From Mactra quadrangularis (taxonomy: Eukaryota > Mollusca > Bivalvia > Venerida > Mactridae): a stretch of DNA of 64,000 nucleotides. Position numbers and translations under genes: made by a program. Where the stretch lies: NCBI GenBank assembly GCA_025267735.1, contig CM046307.1, positions 50,449,395-50,513,394 of the forward strand, read 5' to 3'. The notes beneath the pieces are model-generated. The model worked only from the letters and a program-made list of their open reading frames with translations. It had not been told where the DNA came from and searched no databases. Positions 25,201 through 36,200 of the stretch are shown here, in pieces (the stretch's first letter is position 1; each line of letters begins with the position of its first letter).

Positions 25201-28200
25201 GAGATTTCGCCGGTCAAATTACCCACGGTACGTACGGAGTGTAACCGAAGAAAGTACTGTGGTTGCCGACGATGATACATGAGTTATACTAAGAAACTAC
25301 TTTATTGTTTGTTTGTTTGTTTGTTTGGGTTTTACGGCGCACCAACACAAAAAGGTCATATCGCGCCGAAAGCAATCAATGATACTATAATTTCAAACGA
25401 TATTAATGATGTAAAGCTCTATATCGCATTATATACATTTATCTCCTTCAAAAAGTTAAGTATCGCATATGATGGTACAAGAAACTACTTTATAAGTACA
25501 TTTAAATTTTAATATATTTCAGGAGCTATATGCGCCACCAGGTCAAGGTCGCATGGAATGTTTACAACAATCTAGACATACACTTTATCTTGTCTTATAT
25601 TTTACATATTTTCTTGGTGTATTATTTGCTTTACCATCTTTAATTATGATATTTACATATGGATGTAGTTGTTACACATTATGGAAGAGTACTGTTATTT
25701 CGAGGAAGTTGAAGGGTGATGCATCACAATGGTAAGACTATTATAATTATACTTGTATTAAAGTTATGCTGTTAATACCACATTAGGAATACATGTAGCT
25801 AAATCTTGCCATTTTTGACGATTCTAATGTCTATAAATGCTGAAAAATAGCAAAAAAGACCCATTTAAAGCTAATTTTCATAATTATCTGTATCTCTGTT
25901 TAATGCATTGCCATTTACTGTTACATGTATTTCCTTATTTCATATGTCAAATATTTGGTAAATGTGCTTTTGAAGGATGAAATCATATTGCACATAAAAG
26001 TGAACAAATGTGTCGCTTACCTCCCTTGCAACTTATAATCAATAGTTAATTTTCTCGACCTTGGTTAAGAAAGGGACACTACTCTAAGTGGTTGAGGATA
26101 AATTTTGAACTTATTTGCGCCATCCGGACATTTACTGCGTGTAGTACTTGATAACTTTATGTACTATTTATTTATGGTGTTGTTACAGTGATGCTGACAG
26201 TGGTAGAGAGGAGTTATCATCTAAAGAATCTGATGATATAAAATCACGAAAAAGAGTAAGTGTTGTAACTACACGTGCTTTTGTATTTATTCATTGTCAG
26301 TGTCTGCTTTTATGTAGATACTGGGTATATGAGACAAAGCAAATATTGTGCCTTCAGATTGTAATTCAAATTCAAAAGATTGGCTTCGAGTCTTAGAATA
26401 CACAATGCAGATTTCTACAGAAGATGCTATTTTATCAGTGGAACACTAATAAAAAAAATAAACAGTTTTATGTTGTTGTTTTTTTGTTTCATAATATCAT
26501 GTCTGTGTCCCTTACATCTGCAAGTTAATGTCTTAAGTGGCCCATGTACAAAATGGCGCACCAACAAAAATATAAGCCATATTTTCTGAACTCAGTGCCT
26601 CAGATTATTCTATACGACTAACACAGTATTCACTGCCAATGTTCGTCGTATGATTGTTTATAATTAATAAATAATATATGCATTTTATCATTTATGGTCT
26701 AAGTTTCGTGCCTATGCACGTTTACCGACTTACCAGCTATTACCATTGGTCTCCTGGCTTCTGGTATTTATCTATCTAAAACCCTGGGGAGTCTTTTACT
26801 CTACTAAGTGTGGCCGAAAAATTGGCGCAACGGAATTATAGCACCTACGCAGGTACCCATTTACACAGAATGGAGTGAAGCAATCGTAGGTAAATTTCTT
26901 GCTCGAGGAAAGTAGCAGTGCCGCCGATAAAGTTCGAACTCGGGACCTCTCGATCTCTAAGAGCGCGTCCTACAACTGGACTACTGCTCTTAAATCAAAA
27001 ACGTATCTCGTTATATTTACATTTATGCAAATCGGCCAATAAAATCATTAGAATCTTGTTTCAAATATATATATTTTTAGGTAATCAAAGGATTATTATG
27101 TATTGTTATATTATTCATAACATGTTGGGGACCATCCTTATTGATACAATTGTTATGTGTGATGAGTATACTAAGAAGATATTGTAGCAAGTATCGCCTG
27201 GCACTAGAAACTTTGACCTACTTTAGTGCTGCTGTGAATCCTTATCTATTTATGGCCATGTCATCGTATGTATCAACTTTTATTTTAATGGATTTACAGG
27301 GTAGCGTAACATGTGACCAAAATAATTCAAAATGGTGATTTTTTTAATCGTCTTAATCAGGCTTTCAGGACTTTTTGTAATTTTCTGATTGTTTTCCATA
27401 TGAAATAAACCCATGCATCATATGGTGGTTGGTTTTGGATTGACTTTGAAAACTTTATCTTATTTCTTTTTTTTTGTTCACGAAAACACTTGAAAAAGTT
27501 TGTTTATTTTTCAACCATTGGTCTATTCAATTTAAACGAATGTCTGAAGCAAATTAATCGTTACAAAGGTAAAAATCGCGGGTTTAGCGCAAAATGTCCG
27601 TAACTCAATGTAAGAAAAGAGTGATTTACGACCGTTTGCGCTAAACCCGCGCAATGTAAAGTATAATGTATGGTGCTATACGCCGCATTTAAACATTTTT
27701 TCAGACAAATCTCGGCCGTCGGTTGTCCTACTAACGTTGCCTGGATTGTCCTAAATTCTTGACTTTGGATCTAGGGTTTTATCCCATTATGAAACCTACA
27801 TTCTCGCAAGATTTTCACTCCTTTTGCGGCTATCAGTCGTCTTAACCGTTAATTAAAATAGATCGAGATATCGGGGCCTAAATTTAAAACATCGCCGCTG
27901 AAGTTAGCCAAAAAATTGCTAGCTTTAATTTACTGGTTTGCTTGATACAGAGATAGTCTTGAGAATGACCTTGATAAATATAATATTATTTCATGACCAA
28001 ACTACATGATGCTATAAAGAGCCTGTCAGGGAATCAAACCCTCGACTCCTTTACTCGTAGCCATACACGCTTCCCATAGAGCTTATAACGAAGTTATTGC
28101 TATTGTTGAGATAATTCTTATATATTTTCATACCTCAGAACAAAACTGGCGTATTTCCTACCTGAGTTTTGGACAACTTCTCATGTCAATATGGCCACCG

Positions 28201-28447
28201 CAGGTGCTCGTTCTCGTATGTGTCAGCCAATCAGAATGTCCTATCTACTAAGGTAACCAATGAATGCTATATTTCTAACTGCAGACAATTTTGTGGTCCT
28301 ATCAGAAGAACATTTGGACGGAATCAGTATCGTGGTAAACAAAGAACATATTCCACGACGACAACAACAACAACCGGAAATCAGCTTACGGAGACGTCAT
28401 TTAGAACATCTCACCAGACGTACTCAGACTATAATAAGTACGCCTGA
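10215..28447 (+). CDS. Class A (rhodopsin-type) peptide GPCR, nine coding exons
   Basis: Exons: 10215-10281, 17505-17930, 18992-19113, 21139-21260, 24543-24666, 25523-25731, 26189-26255, 27081-27265 and 28285-28447. All introns are GT-AG, phases agree, and the product is 494 residues. Exon 1 encodes a signal peptide (MFNKNVLVIYFILYFTVLEA). Exon 2 gives a long ectodomain with NTS and NIT glycosylation sites and several Cys, then TM1 ending in GN. TM2 has SLSCSD, TM3 has FTCKL followed by FERYYAI (DRY equivalent), ECL2 carries the partner Cys, TM6 has CWGP, and TM7 has NPYLF followed by helix 8 SSQFCGPIRRTF and a Thr-rich tail. The ICL2 string QYLCTWERARKI recalls thyrotropin-releasing-hormone and ecdysis-triggering-hormone receptors, so a neuropeptide ligand is likely but unproven. 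It is a plasma-membrane receptor. Confidence 0.9.
11360..11638 (-). repeat. SINE family B, nearly full length
   Basis: Read on minus: tRNA-like head GGGTCGATAGCGCAGTTGG (A-box) and GCAGGTTCGAATCCC (B-box), then the family B body with the CATGAAAATTTGA block, a GAGTACTGGTTATAGAC block and a GTAAAATGACC...GTTGACA end. This is the best-preserved head of the family in the window. Confidence 0.85.
12119..12315 (+). repeat. SINE family E
   Basis: The tRNA-like head GGGGCGTGGCCCAGCGGTTA...GTTGGTTCGAGTTCC is followed by a body with CCTTAATCAAGGAACTT and GTAAGAACTTGTTT blocks. The same head and body occur on minus at 53870-54098. Confidence 0.8.
14930..15360. repeat. Dispersed repeat, copy 1 (second copy at 58118-58480)
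   Basis: The two loci share, in the same order and orientation, blocks such as TTGCATTTCAAAG, TAAGCTCTAAAAC and GTGTGCTCTTATA with drift between. No inverted ends or coding potential are evident, so the class is unknown. Confidence 0.55.
15925..16060 (+). repeat. tRNA-headed SINE fragment
   Basis: A tRNA-like head with GCTCTGTAGGTAGCGCG (A-box side) and CGGATTCGAGCC (B-box) is followed by a short body containing TCGTTTTAACGACCATTCT. A small open frame across it is fortuitous. Confidence 0.5.
18492..18600. repeat. Hairpin element of the ATTCTCGT family
   Basis: An imperfect inverted repeat: ATTCTCGTACCC at the left pairs with GGGTACGAGAA at the right, with GGTTATCAAGATTCTCG in the middle. 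Related units are at 46491-46565 (nearly perfect) and 3672-3704 (half). It lies in GPCR intron 2. Confidence 0.55.
19052..19270 (+). repeat. 73-bp tandem triplication across the GPCR exon 3 splice donor
   Basis: Three head-to-tail copies at 19052-19124, 19125-19197 and 19198-19270, each starting CCTTCATTATA or close to it. Each carries the last 62 bp of exon 3 (TM2 coding), the donor AAG/GTACAG and a few intron bases. Only copy 1 is spliced in frame. The unit length is 24 codons plus 1 base, so use of the copy 2 or 3 donor would shift the frame. Confidence 0.9.
19675..19834. repeat. Foldback palindrome with perfect 50-bp arms
   Basis: Outer arms 19675-19724 and 19785-19834 are exact reverse complements. 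The 60-bp inner part is also palindromic but diverged. It lies in GPCR intron 3. It is probably a foldback MITE or a recent palindromic duplication, and it would extrude a hairpin in RNA or single-stranded DNA. Confidence 0.85.
21340..21436 (-). repeat. Dispersed repeat F, minus-strand copy
   Basis: Read on minus it matches two plus-strand copies at 31533-31695 and 32068-32233, sharing CGCGTAGGTGTTAACCTAA, CATATCGTTGCGC and CCGCG...TTTTGTGATACG blocks. It lies in GPCR intron 4. The class is unknown. Confidence 0.6.
22620..22960. repeat. Degenerate A/C-rich tandem repeat
   Basis: The plus strand is strongly G-poor, with repeated CAATAACAACAGCC-like phrases, suggesting a decayed minisatellite in GPCR intron 4. 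No constant period can be defined by eye. Confidence 0.4.
23018..23320 (+). repeat. SINE family A copy
   Basis: Head GAGCAGTAGTCTAGTAGTAGG with B-box GGGTTCGAAC is followed by the CCTTGAGCAAGAAAGT and CACTCCACCCA...GTAAATGGGTAC body shared by all family A copies, then a diverged 3' part. It is in GPCR intron 4. Confidence 0.85.
26779..26991 (-). repeat. SINE family A copy, minus strand
   Basis: Read on minus: head GAGCAGTAGTCCAGTTGTAGG, B-box GAGTTCGAAC, and the AAATGGGTACCTGCG body, ending with the CCTGGGGAGTCTTTT block (plus-strand reading). It is in GPCR intron 7. Confidence 0.85.
27578..27650. repeat. Short hairpin with 16-bp perfect arms
   Basis: GCGGGTTTAGCGCAAA at the left end and its exact inverse at the right end flank a 41-bp loop. 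It is in GPCR intron 8, is non-coding and is probably a MITE remnant. Confidence 0.7.
28020..28086 (-). repeat. tRNA-like SINE head fragment
   Basis: On minus an A-box-like and a B-box-like (GAGGGTTTGATTCCC) block are spaced as in SINE family D heads, with no recognisable body. It is in GPCR intron 8, not a functional tRNA. Confidence 0.4.
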
Positions 28448-29274
28448 ACTAAACTTTAGTGACCAAGAACATTGATGGATGTTTCAATCGAGAAAAACAA
28501 ACTCCACTCAATGGTTACCTCCCTTTAATGAAACAATCGTCTGCTGAAGCCGATGTGAAGAGTTTGAATAGTAAGATTATAAGAAATGTTTATATTGACG
28601 TGGAATTTTCTGGTGTCTTTACAAGTTCTGGCGTCACGTCGGTGTATTCCACAGTGGTAAAATAATCAATGTATTTTTGCATAAATATGATTCAAACAAT
28701 TATATGCTTATTGTGTATACTTGTCGCAGAAGTTTCACAGATTACAAATACAATGTAACTAATAAACTGTCGATATTATGTTGACCAAAAAAGGCTGTAT
28801 AGTGAGTGTGTGAAGATTTCCAAGTTGTATAATACATTCAATATTCAAATAATTATTATGGTGTTTTAGAAGGTATAGCATCAGAGACAAAGATCTATGT
28901 CTCTGATACTAATAGCAATTATTGCGTTTTTTGAAATGTATGTACATGATTATTGAAAATTTTTAATGTTAGCTTCTGACTTGCGCATGGCATATTTTAT
29001 TCTGTGAAAAGACTCATATGTTCTTATATCTACATTAAGACTATGTATCTGTGATCGTGTTTTAAATGAAATTCTATGTATATACTCACATCTTATGATT
29101 TAAATGTCTGAGTAAACACGTATACGTAAAGTCATCTGATATTATTCCACATTTTAATCACTAGGGCTGTGGATCGTTGAGCAAGTGCCGATTTTTCAGC
29201 ATTTTAATCATTGTGCATGACATTTATGAAGTCTCGGTCGTTGGCCTTAAAGCCCAGTAGTAAAGCACAGGGGT
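28448..29274 (+). other. GPCR 3' UTR and downstream flank
   Basis: The sequence after the TGA at 28445-28447 has no exon. An AATAAA at 28761-28766 could end the transcript about 330 bp after the stop. Beyond it the sequence is AT-rich without recognised genes up to the hAT element. Confidence 0.5.
28761..28766 (+). terminator. Candidate polyadenylation signal of the GPCR gene
   Basis: A canonical AATAAA, the first one noted on the plus strand downstream of the GPCR stop codon. Confidence 0.4.
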
Positions 29275-29282
29275 CCGTATCA

Positions 29283-30923
29283 CAGGGATGGGTCGAGTAC
29301 TGGATTACAGTACTCGAGTAGTACTTGAGTATTTCAAATTTTGTACTCGTACTTATGAGTAATGAGTACTTGTTTTTCTTCAGTACTTGAGTAGTAATCG
29401 AGTAGTACTTAAGTACTCATGAGTATTTTTGAGTACCAGATTGTTTTGCATGAGCATATAAAAGACTTTTAGTAGAAATAAAAGAGACGAATTGTATATA
29501 TCTATTCAATTAAACATCAAATCAAGCTTCAAATTCAATTTTAAACAAGACAGTCAAAATGTTGCTGCAAATATTTTATGCAACAGTGTTTATTTTTGGT
29601 CAGTTTTATTGCCGTCTAAGGGCTATATTCTCATTCTAAAATCGAATCTTTTTCCCACATTTCAGTTTCAGGACAACAACTTATCAAATTAGTAAAAACA
29701 AATGTAAGAATAAAGTCAAATCATGAACTAAGATTAATATATGTCTTATAAACTTGATATATGAAAACTGAATGCATAATCACACTATATAAAATCATGC
29801 GAATGAATTTTATTTTATTCTGTGTTATTATACCCCCGCTTCGAAGAAGAGGGGGGTATACTGTTTTACCCTTGTCCGTGCGTGCGTCCGTGCGTCCGTC
29901 CGTTACAAAATTTCCGTCGCAGTTTTCTCAGCAACTATTACATGCAGCAGCCTAATACTTTGCATATTGCTTCATCCCATAGTCCCATGTGGTGTAAAGC
30001 GATTTCATGCTCCTTGCTCATCTACTTCCTGTTAGTCGCATATTTTTAGATTTTGGCGGGGGTATCACTAGTGAGCATTAGCTCACAGATTTACTTGTTT
30101 TATATATTTATGGTGGAGGGTTTTTACTTACTTAGATTTTATAATTTATCTTTTGTATAACGCCATTGAATATGTAATATAGAAATAGGCGTTTAATCAA
30201 ATGAAGAAGTTTAAGATTAAGTTTAAATCCAAATTAAACTTAAACAAAAGATTTTTGAAAAAAAGACAGCTGATAGTATGTTTCAGCTTAAAATAATTGA
30301 GTTATCTTTTTTTAGTTAACTAACTAACTTAATGAAAAACAAAACTAAAATCTTTGTTGAATTAGCTATTGTTACAAATTTGCATGACATTTCATCTCAA
30401 TTTATATCAAAACATCGTGCAGGGTTTTTTTTTCACCACAAAAGTGACTGTTTCAGAGAATGTAATGTCTCGTCATTCACTTAAAAATTTTTTATGACTG
30501 ATGCATATAACTAGCTGATGATTTTAATAATTTATAAGCTATATGAGGAACAAACTGTGACAAACATTGTTTTCACAATTTATGAAGAGGTATAAACTGC
30601 AAAAAGGTGTCAGACATCCCATTGATATGCATAATCCCATAACAATAGCTACCTATAAAACTTGTAATCAGATAACCAATTACATGTACTATACATTATC
30701 ATTTCTAAAGTAGTTTTAAAGAAAACTCAAACAAGAATGTAACTAGATAGAAATAAGATGGCCAGTACTCAGAAATACTCACGAGTATCGAGTACTGCTA
30801 GTTCAGTACTTGAGTAAGTACGAGTACAATTTATTTTCCTGAGTACTGAGTACAGGCGAGTACTGGAAAAAGTGGTACTTGTACTCATAATACTCGAGTA
30901 CAAGTACGAGTACCCCATCCCTG
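29283..30923. mobile_element. Non-autonomous hAT-type transposon (1641 bp) with 8-bp target duplication
   Basis: Ends are CAGGGATGGG and the exact inverse CCCATCCCTG, each followed inward by many GAGTAC/GTACTCG subterminal motifs. CCGTATCA lies directly on both sides (29275-29282 and 30924-30931). The 8-bp duplication and CAGGG start are typical of hAT elements. The flanks join into an older repeat, of which an uninterrupted relative (reverse orientation) lies at about 43504-43562. There is no transposase frame. A separate 236-bp element is nested inside at 29830-30065. Confidence 0.85.
29830..30065. mobile_element. Short repeat with ATACCCCCGC inverted ends, nested in the hAT element
   Basis: It begins ATACCCCCGC and ends GCGGGGGTAT, with an internal GTCCGTGCGTGCGTCCG track and the block TCTCAGCAACTATTACATGC. 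The G+C-rich ends stand out in the AT-rich hAT interior. Two overlapping small open frames here are fortuitous. Confidence 0.6.
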
Positions 30924-30931
30924 CCGTATCA

Positions 30932-32873
30932 ACAACGGTCGTACGACAGAATTTAGTCGTTAATCCTTCTATATTGTATAGATATATTATCGTAAGATTT
31001 TTGATAAAATGCTGCCCAGGATTTCTTATCTGGATATCTGAGGATCGATTCCCAGAACCGTTGGAGGTTTTTCCCCTTCATTAAAATATGATATGTAATA
31101 TCGATAGTATAATAGTAAAAGACGAAATTGGCGGCTCTTTATGGAATGGTTTACGTACACTGGGAAAGACAAGTATCCGAGAAAGTTGTTGAGATGAGTC
31201 CACCGACGTATATATTGTCCGTTTTTTCTAAACTGCCAAGGCTTAAATAATTTCACAGTGACTGAATGAATTGTTTTTGTACTGGCGGCCTAATTTATTT
31301 TAAAAAAAATATCTTGACTAAAACATATCATGCGACATCAGCAGCTTTACTCAATCATTATACACAATTTTGGAAACTCGTGGATGTATTACGACAATAA
31401 TTTTAACAAACGCATTCACCGTGAAATTATTCATGTTTTGACAGTTGAGAAAAAAACGAACTATACATAACCTAAAAAATCAAAGCGCTGATAGCCCTGC
31501 ACGGACATGAGTTCAACATGGCATAACAAGACTGTTTAATTTTGTCCGATATTGTTGACAATGAGACTATTTTTTCACGCGTAGGTGTTAACCTAACTTC
31601 ATATCGTTGCGCTTAATTTAACTGCGCATAACCGAATGTAATAGTCCGCGACATTTTTGTGATACGTTTCAAAAAGTTGTGCTTTCTAAAACCTATGTGC
31701 AAGTAAATTTATTGTATTTATTTTAAATCTATTCAAATAATAAAATACACTATTGTTGTTTTTTTCTATGTGTTGTTTTCACCCACTTTGTTACCCATTA
31801 CATAGAGGATGGTTGTTGTACGACCAGGTCGAAGCATCAAGCGAAAATTCCAAAGCTTTTGGGGAAAGCCTTTCAAAGAGTTTGAAGCTGAATGTAGTCC
31901 TACTCACAATTTCGGTAAAATGTACCATTTCACTGATGGTTATGTTCGTTTGAAATATACAATATAAACCGTAGAAAACAAGATGATCAAACTCTCGAAC
32001 TGTTGTCTACACAATATAAACTTGTCAAACTTTTAGAATATTGTATATACGGAGACAAAACAAGGCTGCTTTATACTGTCCAATATTGTTTACAATGGGA
32101 CTACTTTTTCACGCGTATGTGTTAAACTAACATCAGATCATTGCGATTAATTTAACTGCGCATGGCCGAATGTAATTATCCGCGACTTTTTTGCGATACG
32201 TTTAAAAAATCTGGTTTCTAAAACCTAAGTTGCAAAAACCTATGTCAAAAACAAAGAAAACGAAACCACAAAATGTTCATATATTTATTTAAATAAAATT
32301 CACACAGAAATTTTCAAACCATTATTATGATAATCATTTACACCCGATGTTATCAAAATACAAGATCTAGTTTGGAGACTTGATAATCTATAGTTAATGA
32401 TAAAATGATTTATTTGATTTTTAACAATATAGTATTCGTGTATAGAGCATACTGCTTGCTATAATTTTCACATTACTCACTAATGACGCGAAAAACTTCA
32501 TCAGCAGGGGTTGTTTCAGTTAATTTTCATGTCTTTTTAACTTATATACAGTAATAAAACCTGGTAAAAATTTGTAATTCTATAGATGACTACTCAGTGA
32601 CTGACGATGTAACTTAGTGTTATTCAAAATAGATTTACCCCTTATGAAGGTTACATTACTTAACCAAAACAATGAGGGTAAATAGTATTAAACTTTTACA
32701 AAAGGGGAGGTAACAGATATGACGAGTTTGCACCTCGAAGAATATTTGAATTATCAAAAGAGCTAACATTTCCATAGAAGGCGACCGATAGTAAATGCGT
32801 GAAATCAATTGGAAGTGGCATCAATGTCCAATCCAATTTAGGCCTATAATTTAATAATTCTGTATGAATTAAC
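30932..32873. repeat. Repeat-rich intergenic segment with repeat F direct copies
   Basis: No exon was recognised. Repeat F occurs twice in the same orientation (31533-31695 and 32068-32233, about 535 bp apart), each with a CACGCGTA...GTGTTAA block, a TTTAACTGCGCAT block and a CCGCGAC block. The stretch just after the hAT element (30950-31010) resembles 39865-39915. Confidence 0.55.
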
Positions 32874-33209
32874 CTTTCGGAACTCCTCGGTCATTTACTA
32901 TTGATAACCTCGGACATATTTAGACGGCATTTTGGATCTACCGTTTCGTCACATGGCCAAACAAAATGCTTTATTCGGTGTTGAAGTAAGCAAATCCACG
33001 TTCGTTATGACGTTATTGTTTTTAGTCCATAAATTTGAAGCACATGGTTCATTGATATCGCTTGACAATATCTAGTGACATATATAACATAAATTTTTTT
33101 TGTGCACGACGTTTTATGCGTCGCCCGCGTATGTAGCATAAACCAAGTATTCTTGGTGAACCCCACGAATCCTTCTAGAATTTAATGAATCGTCGAGGTG
33201 TTCCGAATT
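32874..33209. mobile_element. MITE family M copy 1 (about 336 bp)
   Basis: It starts TTTCGGAACTCCTCGG and ends CGAGGTGTTCCGAA, in inverse arrangement. The interior shares ACCTCGGACATATTTAGACG and the CAAATCCACG block with the copies at 34883, 38492 and 50008. It ends about 20 bp from the stop codon of the minus-strand gene at 33229. Confidence 0.7.
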
Positions 33210-33224
33210 TTAATTTACATGTCT

Positions 33225-33230
33225 TTTATT
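33225..33230 (-). terminator. Polyadenylation signal overlapping the stop of the secreted-protein gene
   Basis: Read on minus, AATAAA begins within the TAA stop triplet (GGGAAATAATAAAAG). If used, cleavage would fall inside or at the edge of the adjoining MITE, giving a very short 3' UTR. Confidence 0.4.
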
Positions 33231-36200
33231 ATTTCCCTTGTTTCAAATCGTACAACAGTCTATATACTAATTGTTTTATATCATTTTTGATTTGTTTCTT
33301 AATATCTCTTATATCTTTAACATCAAGGTCATCTCTATCATCAATGTTTACATTGGTTTCTGTTGCTATGATGTCACGTGTACCGTCACGTGCATCATCA
33401 CGTGCATTGTCATGTGCACCATCTCCCTCTTCTCTTATTAAACCTCGTAGTATCTCTATTAGATCATGAAGAGTTTCAGATTTTTTGGAAATTTTTGTTG
33501 TTGACGAATAATCAGAGAGTTTCGGTTGTTTTTTGTGATAACTTGGTATAGGAAATCTATTACCAATCATTAACTTCCATGTACTGAAAAAAATAAACAA
33601 GTGCATCAAAAGTAGTAATCGACTAAAGCAGTTCCAGGACAGTGTGCTCGACTTTTTAGGTGCTTATGCAAACAAAACCAATCTTGATTATGCAATCCCA
33701 TTGAGGTGAGTGAAATTTAAATTGAATTATTTCTTTAGAAATAGTTATTATATTAGCATGCACAAACTCAAACTAAGATTTTTAATTATGAAAGGGACGT
33801 AATTCAGTCCAAATTATAGCTAGGGCTATAAATGTATTTTGGCATTTGACTTCCAGTGATAATCCTATATAAACGTGTGTGAAGTTTCAAGCGAATCTCT
33901 TGAACCAGACGCCATATAAATTAGCGTTCAGTCAACCTACTCACACTTCCTGGAAAGGCTAAATCTCTGGATTTAGCTGTTAACCAGTTACTTCTTCAGT
34001 GATTGATAATTCGCAAAATATGAATAATAAAAAATAGCATCAAATGCATAGCTGATAATATAAAAAATAAAGTAAATCTGCTCCAAGCAATACTCATTTA
34101 ATCATAATGATGTAAGCGGTTTTGCGTATGAACTTTCTGTACATTAACCTGTGGTGAAATAATGTAACAAACATATTTACCTGGATAGTGAAGCCGGTGT
34201 CGTCATAGGCATGTTTCTTTTATGATAATCACAACAAATTGGTTCACCAATTTCCATCACATAAATAGAATAACTGAAATATTATATAACAATTTATATT
34301 TTAAAATATCAGACTGATAATGTTTAACCATAATGACATAGCTGTTTTATGGAGTTATTGTAAGAATTGATTGTAAAGTAAATGCCACCGGCATAGTCTT
34401 TGCACTATAAAAAGAGATTGGTTTGCAACCGTGCCGTTTCATGTGTCGTTACGTGTATTTGTTGCGCAGAGTGTTCGTGTTTTCAATGCATGTTTTTTTT
34501 TCGTTTTAAGACTATCAGTAGAACGTGTTCGAATTCCAACCGGAAAGTTATACTCCTCCATAAAAATTTGAAAATAATGTCTATTTTTTCTATACAAGAA
34601 GATACACGGAGAGATGGCCGACCTTGTGAAAAGACAGATGAGTACTGGTTATAGACAAAGGTCAAAGTAAGCTAGATTAGGTGCACTGACCGTCGTAAAA
34701 TGACTAGATTGCTGTTGACACTGCGACCACGTATAAAACATTAATGAAATATAAATGGATTGTTTGCAAAAATTGCTCGTACAGAGCAAGACATTGGATA
34801 ATTCTGGCTCCTAACTTGCATGATGGGGTCGCTTGTTTGCATCTCTCATAGAGTACTTAAACTTGTCCTCTCCCTATTACATCATTCGGAACTCCTCGAC
34901 CATTCATTGAATGAATAATCTTGGAAAGATTCGTGGGGATCTACTGAGAATATTGGGTTTTAACCTCATACGCGAGGCGAAACGCATTTAGGTTATGGAT
35001 AATAGTTCTTAATTGTAGAATACACACAAGAACATATTTGTTTGTTATATATCTGACTAAATATTGTTAGAACCTATTTCATTTTATTGTATTATTTCAA
35101 ATTTATGGATTAAAAACGAAACATTAAACATCGCCTAAACGATCGTGGATTTGTTTACTTCAACACCTGTCAAAGCATTTTGTTTGGGCATGTGACGCAA
35201 AAGTAGTTTCAAAATGGCGTCTAAATATGTCCGAGGTTATTTGTAGCGAATTGCCGAGGAGTTCTGAATGCAATTACACATATATGAATACTAGTCTTTC
35301 TATTGATAAATTTCATCCAAATGTCAGTGGCGTATACATTAACCCCGCCAATTTACAAAGAAACAGACAACTATTCTATCAATTGTGAGTACAGAAGTAC
35401 TGTAGTAAGCATTTAAATCCATGGGGTTAATGTATGTGCCACTGACAGTTGAATAAAATATAACGATACAACTATTTTCCAAATCAAATTCGTAACATAA
35501 TCGACAATTTATAGCTATAGCAGACCAATACAAATACAAACAGTATATTTATTTGAGCAATAAGCACTAATGTGCTTTTCTACCGTCCCTTGGCGGCGAC
35601 AACAATGCATTCATACATACGTATATCTTAATTACAAGTTATGACAATACATCATAAGAAATTAAAAAAAAAATACAGTCCATTCGCGTTCGCTCGAAAT
35701 CGGACGGGACTTCAAAAAATGCTCGAGCGAACGCGATCTCGAGTTAACGTATAACAGATCCGCCATCTTGTTTTTTTGTAATTTTTCCACATCGTGATAT
35801 TCCCTTTAAAGGTGTCGTCTCATTCGGAACAACCTTGGCGATCTTCTACGCATATAAACCTCGAATAACATAAGGTGAAAAAGTAGATCTAGGAATTTTG
35901 GTTTCTGCGGTAATATAGTCTGAACTACACAGAAATACGACTCGTGAGATATTGTACGAATGAAACGATGTGATAAAGCGTGAAACAATGTTATTACAAA
36001 ATGTTGACAAAAGAGTGAATATCGCCGGACCTTATAACTTGGTTGTAATCCTTCTACGTCTGATTTCCGAGGTATATCTTCGTAGATGATCGCCGATTTT
36101 GTTCCGAATGGCGTCGTCTCACGCTGTCACAATATTAGATGTTGATGTAGATTTGAGTTTGAATAAAAGACATTTAATAATTCAATGGTGTTATTTATAC

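Noticed and set aside
28151..28256. Alternative last GPCR exon after TACCTCAG at 28140-28150, same phase, ending TAA
   Set aside because: The resulting tail has no helix 8-like sequence, whereas the acceptor at 28281-28284 gives SSQFCGPIRRTF directly after NPYLFMAM. It could be a rare isoform, but there is no support.
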